NCBI GenBank assembly: GCA_024280945.1
Contig: JAMXLO010000028.1
Span: 1 to 64,000 of the forward strand
From: Acetobacteraceae bacterium
GTDB taxonomy: Bacteria; Pseudomonadota; Alphaproteobacteria; Acetobacterales; Acetobacteraceae
DNA length: 64,000 bases
Direction of reading: 5' to 3'
Each line of letters opens with the position of its first letter. The first letter of the stretch is position 1. The notes under the pieces are model-generated. The model was given only the letters and a program-made list of their open reading frames with translations. It did no database searches and was not told the origin of the DNA. The position numbers were made by a program, and so were the translations under genes. Below, in pieces: positions 8,898 to 16,652 of this stretch.

Positions 8898-10112
8898 ATG
8901 AGAGACAGCCGTGATCGCATCATCACCAGCCATGCCGGCAGCCTGCCGCGTCCCGAAGCTCTGATCACGGCGAACCAGGCGCGACAATCAGGCGGCGACG
9001 TCAGCCAGACACAGTTTCAGCAGCAGCTGCAGGCCGCCGTGGTCGACGTGGTGCGCCGGCAGAAGGACCTCGGCGTGGACGTGCCAGGCGATGGCGAATA
9101 CGGCAAGTCGATGGGCCATCGCGTCAATTACGGTGCATGGTGGCATTATTCCTTCAGCCGGCTTGGCGGGCTCGATCCGAATGGGCCGGCGCTTTACGAC
9201 ATGCCACCGCATCGATCGCAACCTGGCCAGGTAGCGCTGACCAGCTTTTCCGATCGGCGCGATCGGCAGCGCTTTGCCGCTGCCTACGCCGACCCCGAGT
9301 CAGGCATCACCACCGGCCCGCGTGCCGCGAACTGGCCGATCTGCGTCGGCCCGATCACGTATATCGGCCAGGATGCGATCGCCCGCGATATCGCCAACTT
9401 CAAGGCGGGATTGCAGGCGAATGGAGTGGCGGAAGGCTTCATGACCGCGATCGCGCCCGGCAGTGCCTGCCGCATTGCCAATCGCTACTACGGGACCGAG
9501 CAGGAATTCATGTTCGCCTGCGCCAACGCACTGCGCGAGGAGTACAAGGCGATCATCGACGCGGGGCTCGTGCTGCAGCTCGACGACCCGTCGATCGCCG
9601 AGAACTGGGATCAGATCAATCCGGAGCCGAGCGTCACCGAGTACAAGAAGTTCACCATGCTGCGGGTGGAGGCGCTGAACGAGGCGATCAAGGGTCTGCC
9701 GCAGGATCGCATCCGCTTCCATCTCTGCTGGGGCAGCTGGCATGGTCCGCACACCACCGATATCCCGATGCGCGACATCATCGACGTGATGCTGGCGATC
9801 AATGCCGGCGCCTATTCATTCGAAGCCGGCAATGTGCGCCATGAGCACGAGTATCGCGTGTGGCAGGATGTGAAGCTGCCGGACGGCAAGGTCATTCTGC
9901 CCGGCGTCGTCAGCCACGCAACCAACGTGGTCGAGCATCCCGAACTGGTCGCCGAACGCATCGTGCGGTTTGCCGAACTGGTTGGCCGCGAACGGGTGAT
10001 CGCCTCCACTGATTGTGGTCTCGGCGGCCGCGTGCACGCCGACATCGCCTGGGCGAAGCTGGAGGCGCTCGCCCAGGGTGCCGCGCTGGCCAGCAAGGAG
10101 CTGTGGCGCTAG
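8898..10112 (+). CDS. MetE C-terminal-domain-like (cobalamin-independent methionine synthase II) protein
   Basis: 404 residues from ATG 8898 with GAGGGG 10 bp upstream. It covers only the catalytic half of MetE: the start RIITSHAGSLPRPEAL is the family signature, and likely zinc ligands are visible in RFHLCWGSWHGPHT (His/Cys) and STDCGLGG (Cys). Stand-alone proteins of this type include epoxyalkane:CoM transferase and B12-independent methyltransferases acting on small thiols or corrinoids. Full-length MetE is about 750 residues, so this is not a normal methionine synthase. It lies divergent to the ring-cleavage operon, which hints at catabolic demethylation or thiol transfer. The substrate is unknown. 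Confidence 0.83.
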   Translation: MRDSRDRIITSHAGSLPRPEALITANQARQSGGDVSQTQFQQQLQAAVVDVVRRQKDLGVDVPGDGEYGKSMGHRVNYGAWWHYSFSRLGGLDPNGPALYDMPPHRSQPGQVALTSFSDRRDRQRFAAAYADPESGITTGPRAANWPICVGPITYIGQDAIARDIANFKAGLQANGVAEGFMTAIAPGSACRIANRYYGTEQEFMFACANALREEYKAIIDAGLVLQLDDPSIAENWDQINPEPSVTEYKKFTMLRVEALNEAIKGLPQDRIRFHLCWGSWHGPHTTDIPMRDIIDVMLAINAGAYSFEAGNVRHEHEYRVWQDVKLPDGKVILPGVVSHATNVVEHPELVAERIVRFAELVGRERVIASTDCGLGGRVHADIAWAKLEALAQGAALASKELWR

Positions 10113-10465
10113 GTCCGCTCGATGACCTCCATCTGTGCGCCATCCGGGCATTCGACGAAGGCGACGTGCCGACCGTTGTTGGGCGGCAGTTCCTCCAGGA
10201 TGCGCACGCCGTTGCGGCGAAGCTGCGCCAGCGTGCCAGCGTAGTCGGTGGTCTCCAGCGCCATATGTTCGATGCCGTAATGCTGTTCGTGATTTTGCGC
10301 GGAGATCAGCGTGGTTATGTTGAGCTGGAGTCCGTGCAGATCGACCCGTATGCCGCGTCCGGGGATGTCGCCTTTCACCGTGGCACCGAAGTTATCGATA
10401 TAGAACTGCGCCGTCTTCTGCGGATCGGGAGTCTTCAGATGCACGTGCTGGACCGTGAATGCCAT
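10109..10465 (-). CDS. VOC-family (glyoxalase/dioxygenase-like) protein
   Basis: 118 residues, a single VOC module: FTVQHVHLKTPDPQKTAQFY at the start, HYGIEHMALETTD in the middle and a C-terminal VECPDGAQMEVIE. Possible metal ligands are the early His, the middle His and the final Glu. The 3' end overlaps the convergent MetE-like gene by 4 bp, and it is divergent from the MmgE/PrpD gene. The reaction cannot be assigned: lyase, isomerase, dioxygenase and resistance proteins share this fold. Confidence 0.8.
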   Translation of the reverse strand: MAFTVQHVHLKTPDPQKTAQFYIDNFGATVKGDIPGRGIRVDLHGLQLNITTLISAQNHEQHYGIEHMALETTDYAGTLAQLRRNGVRILEELPPNNGRHVAFVECPDGAQMEVIERT

Positions 10466-10542
10466 GGACGTTCTCCTTCTCCTGGTTGTGCTGCAGGCTG
10501 GAGAAAATCTGCACTTTGGTCAAACCCAACAGGAGCAGGCTG

Positions 10543-11901
10543 ATGACCGTCGCCCGCGATCTCGCCGACTTTCTGACCCGGACAACGGTGGCCGATCTGC
10601 CGTCGCAGGCGTTGGACTACGCAGCGATGTTGATCGCCAGCACCATCGCCAGCGCCGCGGCCGGCAGGCGTATCGAATCGGCACGCATTGTCCGTGAACT
10701 GGCGATGGAACGTGGCGGCCGTGCCGAGGCATCGTTGTGGTTCGAGCCTAGCGCGCGCGCCTTCGTTGCCGATGCTGCGCAGGTCAATGCGGTAATGAGC
10801 GACGCGGCCGCGTCGGACGACAGCGACCTGCGCAACATCGTCCACGCCGGCACACCTAGCACCGCGGTCTCGCTGGCAGTTGCCGAACGCACCGGCGCCA
10901 ATGGAGAAGGCGTGCTCGCGGCGATCGTGTGCGGCTATGAGGCGGCGGGACGGATCGGCGAAGCGATCACACCCGGCTTCCGGCAGCGTGGTTTCCATGG
11001 CTGTCACGGCGCGGTATTCGCCGCCGCCGTCGCAGCAGCGCGACTGCTCGGGCTCGATGCGGCGCAGATGACGCGGGCGCTCGCGCTGTCGGCAACATCG
11101 ATCGGCGGGCTGGCGACCGCAGCGGACACGTCGGTTGCGCGTGAATACCACGCCGGGCTCGCCGCAATGCTCGGTGTGAACGCAGCGCTGGCGGCGCAAC
11201 GTGGCTACCAGTGCGAAGAGCGCGTGCTGGAGGCGCCGCAAGGCTTCTTCGAAGCGGTCGGTGGTGTCGACGGCGCGACAGGTGCAGCAACCGCGACGCG
11301 GGACCTGGGCACCAGTTGGGACATCTGCACCGACATGGCGATCAAACTGGTGCCCGGCGGACACCCGTATCATGCCATTGCCGAGGCTGCGGGCAACGCG
11401 GCGCGTGAGGGCAATGTCACGGCATCCGAAATTGAAAGTATCACGATCACGCGGCCTGGCATGGCGCGACTGGGTGGTCCGCTGCACCCCCGCGACCTGA
11501 TCGACATGGCGCACAGCCCAGCCTATTTCGCCGCCGCAGGCGCTGCCGATCAGACATTCTCCTGGCAGCACGCCGGGAGGGCCAAGATCAGCGACCCGGC
11601 GATCCATCGGCTGATCGATCGCGTGCGCCTTGAGCCGACACAAGCAGATCCTCGCTTCAGGCAGGGCGCAACCGTTAGCATCCGTACACGCGACGGCCGC
11701 ACGCTGAGCAATACGGTGCATGTGCCCAGGGGTGCGGCGACACTCGGCATTGCGTGGAGCGATGTGAACGCCAAATACCGAACGCTGACGCCCGCCGCGG
11801 GCCTTGCACAACAGAAGATCGAAGCGAGCCTGCAGCAGATACACGACTTCCGTACCGCGCCGAACGTCGCCACATTGCTCCGCACGCTGGAGGTCGTTTG
11901 A
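10543..11901 (+). CDS. MmgE/PrpD-family protein
   Basis: 452 residues from ATG 10543, preceded by AGGAGC; earlier in-frame codons do not match the family. Visible family elements are the helical N-terminal domain (LADFLTRTTVADLP...ASTIASAAAG), HAGTPSTAVSLAVAE, GFRQRGFHGCHGAVFAAA and the C-terminal PGGHPYHA. The family contains 2-methylcitrate dehydratase, cis-aconitate decarboxylase and uncharacterised hydro-lyases. The stop is one base from the start of the CoA-transferase gene, so the two are co-transcribed. A hydration or decarboxylation in an acyl-acid pathway is likely; the substrate is not known. A second member of the family occurs at 56284-57660. Confidence 0.85.
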   Translation: MTVARDLADFLTRTTVADLPSQALDYAAMLIASTIASAAAGRRIESARIVRELAMERGGRAEASLWFEPSARAFVADAAQVNAVMSDAAASDDSDLRNIVHAGTPSTAVSLAVAERTGANGEGVLAAIVCGYEAAGRIGEAITPGFRQRGFHGCHGAVFAAAVAAARLLGLDAAQMTRALALSATSIGGLATAADTSVAREYHAGLAAMLGVNAALAAQRGYQCEERVLEAPQGFFEAVGGVDGATGAATATRDLGTSWDICTDMAIKLVPGGHPYHAIAEAAGNAAREGNVTASEIESITITRPGMARLGGPLHPRDLIDMAHSPAYFAAAGAADQTFSWQHAGRAKISDPAIHRLIDRVRLEPTQADPRFRQGATVSIRTRDGRTLSNTVHVPRGAATLGIAWSDVNAKYRTLTPAAGLAQQKIEASLQQIHDFRTAPNVATLLRTLEVV

Positions 11902-11902
11902 A

Positions 11903-13120
11903 ATGACTGAGCCACACGGTCCACTGCAAGGCGTCAAGGTCGTTGCCTGCTCCACCGCGCAGGCGGGCACAGTGCCCTATATGCTGATGGCGGATCTTGG
12001 CGCCGAGGTTATCAAGATCGAAGTGCCGGAGGGTGGCGACAACTCGCGCGGCTCCACCGTATTGCCAGGCCTGCCCAGCACTTACTTCGAAACCAACAAC
12101 CGTGGCGTGAAGAGTGTCACGCTGAACCTGAAGACCGAGGAAGGCCGCGAGATCCTGCGCAAGCTGGTGGCTCAGGCCGACATATTTGGCCAGAACTTTC
12201 GGCCCGGCGCCGCAGAGAAGAACGGGTTCGGCTATGAGGAGCTGCGCAAGGTCAACCCGCGGCTCGTGTATATATCGATCTCCGGCTATGGGCCGAACGG
12301 ACCGAACGCGCATCTGCCCGGTACCGATTCGATGGCGCAGGCGCTGGGCGGTATCGCCGAAGCGTACTCGACGCCGGGGCAGCCACTACGCACCGGCATA
12401 GTGTCCGTGGCCGACGAGACCTGTGCCATTCTGGCTTTCGGCGGCGCGCTCGCCGCACTGACCCACGCACGCGCGACTGGTGTCGGGCAAAAGGTCGACT
12501 GCTCATTGCTCGGCGGCCAGATCCGGCTGATGGGCTGGACGCTGACGACGACCATGTGGCGCAACCGTAACCCGGTGACCGGTCAGGCGCGCGTGACCGG
12601 AACGCCCGATCGGCCCGGTCTCAGTGCCAGCTTCAACGACCGCGACGGCAAGCCGCTGGTGTTCCAGTTGAACGGCGGGCGGGCGTGGAAGACGGCCATC
12701 ACCTCGCTCGGATTCTATGAGGCGCTCGAACGGGCGGGGTTCGGTGATCTCGGCGTGATCATCACCTCGGACGAAAGGCGAGAAACCTTGCTGCGCACAT
12801 TGGACGAGCTGTTCGCCACGGGGCGGCGCGACGACTGGGTAGCGAGGCTGCGCGCGGCCGACATCGTCGCGGCTCCGATCAACACGCTGCTGGAGGCGTC
12901 GAACGATCCCGACGTCATCGCCAATGGCTACGTCGCCGAGGTGGAGTATGCCAAATATGGCAAGACGCTGAAGGTGCACGGCACGCCGTGGCAGTTTTCC
13001 GAGACGCCGGCGCAGTTCGGTATCGCGCCAGAGCTCGGGGCGCATAACGACGAAGTGCTGGGCGGATTAGGATACACCGGGGAACAGATCAAAGAGCTGC
13101 GCGAGCGCAAGATCATATAG
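11903..13120 (+). CDS. CaiB/BaiF (class III) acyl-CoA transferase
   Basis: 405 residues starting at the ATG one base after the MmgE/PrpD stop. Family III hallmarks: LQGVKVVACSTAQAG, ADLGAEVIKIEVPEGGD, NNRGVKSVTLNLK, and GTDSMAQALGG with the Asp that forms the aspartyl-CoA intermediate. The C-terminal part has the usual small domain (VAAPINTLLEASNDPDVIANGY). These enzymes move CoA between carboxylic acids, for example formyl-CoA to oxalate or succinyl-CoA to aromatic acids. Together with the preceding MmgE/PrpD gene it probably activates a carboxylic acid. An alpha-methylacyl-CoA racemase is a less likely relative. Confidence 0.9.
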   Translation: MTEPHGPLQGVKVVACSTAQAGTVPYMLMADLGAEVIKIEVPEGGDNSRGSTVLPGLPSTYFETNNRGVKSVTLNLKTEEGREILRKLVAQADIFGQNFRPGAAEKNGFGYEELRKVNPRLVYISISGYGPNGPNAHLPGTDSMAQALGGIAEAYSTPGQPLRTGIVSVADETCAILAFGGALAALTHARATGVGQKVDCSLLGGQIRLMGWTLTTTMWRNRNPVTGQARVTGTPDRPGLSASFNDRDGKPLVFQLNGGRAWKTAITSLGFYEALERAGFGDLGVIITSDERRETLLRTLDELFATGRRDDWVARLRAADIVAAPINTLLEASNDPDVIANGYVAEVEYAKYGKTLKVHGTPWQFSETPAQFGIAPELGAHNDEVLGGLGYTGEQIKELRERKII

Positions 13121-13147
13121 CCCTGACGTCTGCTGGCGCATCGTCTG

Positions 13148-14050
13148 ATGTTCGGCACTCTTGCTGGCGGGTTCCGGCGCATGCCGGACGTCCTGAGCGG
13201 CATCCTGCTGATGTGTGCGGGGGTCTCGACGTTTCCGTTCATGAACGCCGCGGTGAAGCTGCTCTCACCCAATTACCCGGCGGCGCAGATCACCTGGGCG
13301 CGGTTCACCGGCCACCTGATCTTCATGCTGGCCGTGTTCCTGCCGACATACCGATGGACGTTGTTCCGGACACGCCGGCCGTTCTTGCAGATCAGCCGAT
13401 CCGTACTGATGCTGGTCAGCAACCTGGTGTTCGTCATGGCGATCGGCAGCGTTCCACTGGCAACCGCTTCTGCGATCGGCTTCACCTCACCGTTGATTGT
13501 CACCGCGCTTTCCGTGCCGCTGTTGCGCGAACAGGTCGGATGGCGTCGGTGGAGCGCCGTCGTGATTGGCTTCGTTGGCGCCCTGATGGTGATCCGTCCC
13601 GGCACTGGGCTGGCTGATCCTGCCGTGCTGCTGATCCTGGCGTCATCGTTCGCCTATGCTCTCTACCAGATCGCGACTCGCTCGATTGGCCGCGCCGATC
13701 CGGCCGCAACCGGCATCATATTCGCGGCCCTGCTCGGTTCGCTGGTGATGAGCCTGGTAATGCCTTTCATCTTCGTGATGCCGAAATCATCGTTTGACTG
13801 GCTGTTGTTTGGCAGTCTCGGACTATTGGGCGGCTTTGGGCATTATCTGGTGATACAGGCGTTTCAGCGGGGCCCGGCTGCGGTGATCGCGCCGCTTGGC
13901 TATGTCGAACTGGTGGGGAGTGCCGTGCTGGGATACGTGATCTTCAAGCATTTCCCGGATCTCTGGACCTGGCTCGGCGCGGGCGTGATCATTGCGTCCG
14001 GGATCTACATCGCCTTGCGCGAGCGTCGACGCCGACAGGAAGCCGCCTGA
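13148..14050 (+). CDS. DMT-superfamily (EamA-type) permease
   Basis: 300 residues, hydrophobic throughout, fitting ten membrane helices in two EamA repeats. Conserved pieces include AAVKLLSPNYPAAQITWARF in the first repeat and YALYQIATRSIGRADPA plus GHYLVIQAFQRGPAAVIAPL in the second. A basic C-terminal tail (RERRRRQE) should be cytoplasmic. Family members export or import metabolites, often amino acids or aromatic compounds. The start could also be the internal ATG at 13181. Its stop overlaps the start of the following hydrolase gene by one base, suggesting an operon. Confidence 0.87.
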   Translation: MFGTLAGGFRRMPDVLSGILLMCAGVSTFPFMNAAVKLLSPNYPAAQITWARFTGHLIFMLAVFLPTYRWTLFRTRRPFLQISRSVLMLVSNLVFVMAIGSVPLATASAIGFTSPLIVTALSVPLLREQVGWRRWSAVVIGFVGALMVIRPGTGLADPAVLLILASSFAYALYQIATRSIGRADPAATGIIFAALLGSLVMSLVMPFIFVMPKSSFDWLLFGSLGLLGGFGHYLVIQAFQRGPAAVIAPLGYVELVGSAVLGYVIFKHFPDLWTWLGAGVIIASGIYIALRERRRRQEAA

Positions 14051-15057
14051 TGCGCCGTCTGTTCCTTGCTGCACTGCTGCTTATCATCGGGGCGGATTCC
14101 GCCATGTCGTTTCGCATCGTCAATCCCTGGCCCGATCCGGCCAGTGTACGCAATGTTCGCGAGGAGCGTGTCACGTTCCAGAGCAGCGATCCGTTCGCGC
14201 CGAGCGACATCGGCAGTGCTCCTGCGCGTTCTGTCAGCGGCCTGCTCTTTCTGCCGGCAGGTGCCCGGCCGAAACACGGAATCCCCGCCGTCGTGATGCT
14301 GCATGGCTCGGCTGGAATGATCCACGATCGTGCCAAATACGGGCCGCAGCTTGCTGCGATGGGCATCGCAGTCCTGCTGGTGGAGACCTATGACAGCCGG
14401 CGCGACCTCGCGACGAGCTTTATCGATCGCGTTCTGCACATCACAGAAACGATGTTCGTGGCCGACGCCTACGCGGCGCTGCACTACCTTGCCAACCGTC
14501 CCGAGATCGATGGGCGCCGCGTGGCACTGACCGGCTTCTCTTACGGCGGCATGGCCACCGAATACGCGATATATGCGCAGATGGCCGAAGCACTGTCACC
14601 CGATGGGCTGCGGTTCGTCGGCCACGTCGCCTTCTATGCGCCCTGTATCGCGCGCTTCGCAGACAGCCGCACCACCGGTGCACCGCTGCTGATGCTGTAT
14701 GGCGCGGACGATGAACTGATGCGTCCCGAGCGCTGCGAGGAGGTCGCGAACGACCTGCGCGCCGGCGGCAGCTACGTCGATATCGTCGCCTACCCCGGCG
14801 CTGTCCATCAATGGGACGGCGGGATGCCGCGCGGTGTGATCGGGCGACAGCTCGCGGGGTGTCGCTTCCTGGTGTCCCGAGGTGGCACGGTACGCGACCA
14901 GAACACCGGCCTACCGATGTCGGGGCCGTTCCTGCGCAAGATCATCCTGGGGCTGTGTACTGGCAGCCGGCCGTATCCGATCGGCCGCGACGACGCGGTG
15001 CGAGCCGAGTCGAACCGCGACTTCGGCAGGTTCCTGGCTCGTGTTCTGGCCGAGTAG
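14050..15057 (+). CDS. Exported dienelactone-hydrolase-like alpha/beta hydrolase
   Basis: 335 residues with an N-terminal signal (MRRLFLAALLLIIGADSAMS). Catalytic-triad candidates: Ser in LTGFSYGGMA, Asp in LYGADDELM and His in YPGAVHQWDG. The strand-helix pattern after PAVVMLHGSAGMIHD gives the oxyanion-hole region. Overall this fits the dienelactone hydrolase family, which opens lactones or esters and belongs with ring-cleavage pathways. The signal suggests a periplasmic enzyme, unlike the cytoplasmic classical dienelactone hydrolases. It starts inside the last codon of the DMT permease gene. Confidence 0.82.
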   Translation: MRRLFLAALLLIIGADSAMSFRIVNPWPDPASVRNVREERVTFQSSDPFAPSDIGSAPARSVSGLLFLPAGARPKHGIPAVVMLHGSAGMIHDRAKYGPQLAAMGIAVLLVETYDSRRDLATSFIDRVLHITETMFVADAYAALHYLANRPEIDGRRVALTGFSYGGMATEYAIYAQMAEALSPDGLRFVGHVAFYAPCIARFADSRTTGAPLLMLYGADDELMRPERCEEVANDLRAGGSYVDIVAYPGAVHQWDGGMPRGVIGRQLAGCRFLVSRGGTVRDQNTGLPMSGPFLRKIILGLCTGSRPYPIGRDDAVRAESNRDFGRFLARVLAE

Positions 15058-15194
15058 CATCGCTGTCAGCGCGCTTCGGCATGGCAAAAGGCGTTGCAGT
15101 CGGTTGATCCGCTCGCAACCTTGGAGAAACACGAGCGTTGCATCCGACATCCGCAAGCGACCATCTCCGGCACTTCATCCATGGACCAAGCGAA

Positions 15195-15701
15195 GTGAGT
15201 GGGCCATCGCTCCGAAGACTGGCTGCACCGATCCTATGCCTGACGATGCTTGCAGGCTGCACGTCAATTCTTACCGAAAGCACGTCCGCCGGGGCGGGCG
15301 TCGCTGCTGCGGGGATTTCCCGTGCAGTGACCAAGGATCCTGCTGTCGTCACCGGCATCGGGCTTGCGGCGCAAGCTGCCGCGCGGGCCGGATTGCAGTA
15401 TACCGAGCGCAAGGTACACCAGAGCGAACAGGACGTCATCGCCTCGGTCGCGGGAGCGTTGCCGGTTGGTGGCGTGGCAAAGTGGCGGATCGTGCATGAT
15501 CTACCGATCGAGGCCAATGAACACGGCGAAGTGACGGTCAGCCGCACACTGGGCGGAGCAGACATCGCGTGCAAGGAGATCGTCTTCTCGGTCGATGACA
15601 AAGAGCGCGCGTTCTACATGGCTACGATCTGTCGTGATGGCACCATCTGGAAATGGGCCACCGCGGAGCCCGCCACGGAACGATGGGGCGCGTTGCAGTG
15701 A
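15195..15701 (+). CDS. Predicted lipoprotein, first of a tandem paralogous pair
   Basis: 168 residues from a GTG at 15195, chosen because it gives a compact lipoprotein signal ending in LTMLAGC; a TTG at 15138 is the alternative. After the Cys there is an Ala/Gly-rich segment, then a globular domain ending DIACKEIVFSVDD...WKWATAEPATERWGALQ. The same order and residues recur in the next gene (NEHGEV, CKE-LFSVD, WKWA-AEPA-ERWG-LQ), so the two arose by duplication. I do not recognise the family. An outer-membrane or periplasmic location is predicted. The gene overlaps its paralog by 4 bp (GTGA). Confidence 0.7.
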   Translation: MSGPSLRRLAAPILCLTMLAGCTSILTESTSAGAGVAAAGISRAVTKDPAVVTGIGLAAQAAARAGLQYTERKVHQSEQDVIASVAGALPVGGVAKWRIVHDLPIEANEHGEVTVSRTLGGADIACKEIVFSVDDKERAFYMATICRDGTIWKWATAEPATERWGALQ

Positions 15702-16201
15702 GGTCACCAGGCCGCGTTCTGCTGCCGCTATTGCCATTCATACTGACAGCTCTTGTTGGCTGCCGGTTCGTCAACGAGCTTGCCGGCGCCGCGGCGGGCG
15801 GTGCGACCGCGGCAGCCAGTGCCAATCCGCTCGTCGGCGTGGCCGTGGGTGTAGCCGTCAACAGTGCGCTCGATGCCACCACCGACTACATCGTCCGGAC
15901 ACGGCAACGCGCAGAACAGGACGCAATCGCCGGTGAAGTCGCGACCATGTCCGTGGGCGATCGCCGACCATGGGAGATCCGGCACGATATCCCGATCGGC
16001 AACGAACATGGCGAGGTTCAGGTGACCCGGATGATCACGACGCCGCTTGCTTCGTGCAAGGAGTTGCTGTTTTCGGTGGACAGCGGCAGTGGCGATGAGC
16101 TGAAGCGCGCCTGGTACACCACGCAGGCCTGCCATAATGGGCAGCAATGGAAATGGGCACTGGCCGAGCCAGCAGTGGAACGTTGGGGCTCGCTGCAATA
16201 G
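15698..16201 (+). CDS. Predicted lipoprotein, second of a tandem paralogous pair
   Basis: 167 residues from a GTG that overlaps the preceding stop. The signal RSPGRVLLPLLPFILTALVGC has a clear lipobox. A small-residue stretch (GAAAGGATAAASANPLVGVAVGVAV) resembles a glycine-zipper-like membrane segment, and the C-terminal domain is homologous to the preceding gene. Both share two conserved Cys/Trp-containing blocks (SCKELLFSVD and WKWALAEPA). The function is unknown; the glycine-zipper-like region suggests membrane association or oligomerisation. An ATG at 15683 would extend it into the paralog's coding region and is less likely. Confidence 0.7.
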   Translation: MRSPGRVLLPLLPFILTALVGCRFVNELAGAAAGGATAAASANPLVGVAVGVAVNSALDATTDYIVRTRQRAEQDAIAGEVATMSVGDRRPWEIRHDIPIGNEHGEVQVTRMITTPLASCKELLFSVDSGSGDELKRAWYTTQACHNGQQWKWALAEPAVERWGSLQ

Positions 16202-16217
16202 CGATCGATACCTCGCT

Positions 16218-16652
16218 TCAGGCCCGACGCCACTGCACCAGCGTGTAGGGCGCGGGCGCATCGTCATGTGGCTCGAACACGGCTTCGACCGAGGCGCCGA
16301 TCGTTACCGCCTGTTCTGGATCGCCAAGCAGGTTGCCCAGCATGCGGATGTCGCCTGCGTGCGGAAGTTCGATCAGCACGGCGATATAGGGCCCATGATC
16401 GCGCAGCGCCGGATGCACCGGGTGCCAGCAGCGCGTCCAGGTCCATATGCGACCCTTGCCCTCTACCTGAACCCAGCGCATGTCCCATGACCGGCAGTGG
16501 TGGCACAACCATTCCGGCCCCCATTGCCAGGTATTGCAGGCGCCGCAGCGCTGAACCTTCAGCACACCTTGCCGGGTACCTTCCCAGTACGGCAGATCCA
16601 GCCCGTCGTTTTCGATCACAGGCGCCGGAAGCCCGGGCGGGAGGTATGTCAT
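16218..16652 (-). CDS. Zn-ribbon OB-fold (DUF35) protein, partner of the thiolase-like protein
   Basis: 144 residues from the ATG that overlaps the stop of the thiolase-like gene by one base. The rubredoxin-like zinc ribbon is complete: CGACNTWQWGPEWLCHHC. An OB-fold follows (GRIWTWTRCWHPVHPALRDHGPYIAVLIELP). DUF35 proteins act as small subunits of SCP2-thiolase-type enzymes, for example in steroid side-chain retro-aldolases (ChsH2 with Ltp2) and in anaerobic toluene degradation (BbsA). Here the adjacent gene is exactly such a partner, so a heteromeric lyase or thiolase is predicted. Confidence 0.85.
   Translation of the reverse strand: MTYLPPGLPAPVIENDGLDLPYWEGTRQGVLKVQRCGACNTWQWGPEWLCHHCRSWDMRWVQVEGKGRIWTWTRCWHPVHPALRDHGPYIAVLIELPHAGDIRMLGNLLGDPEQAVTIGASVEAVFEPHDDAPAPYTLVQWRRA

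Noticed and set aside
10435-11970. Minus-strand 511-codon open frame
   Set aside because: Mirror frame of the MmgE/PrpD gene with no domain or plausible start; the plus-strand protein is a clear family match.
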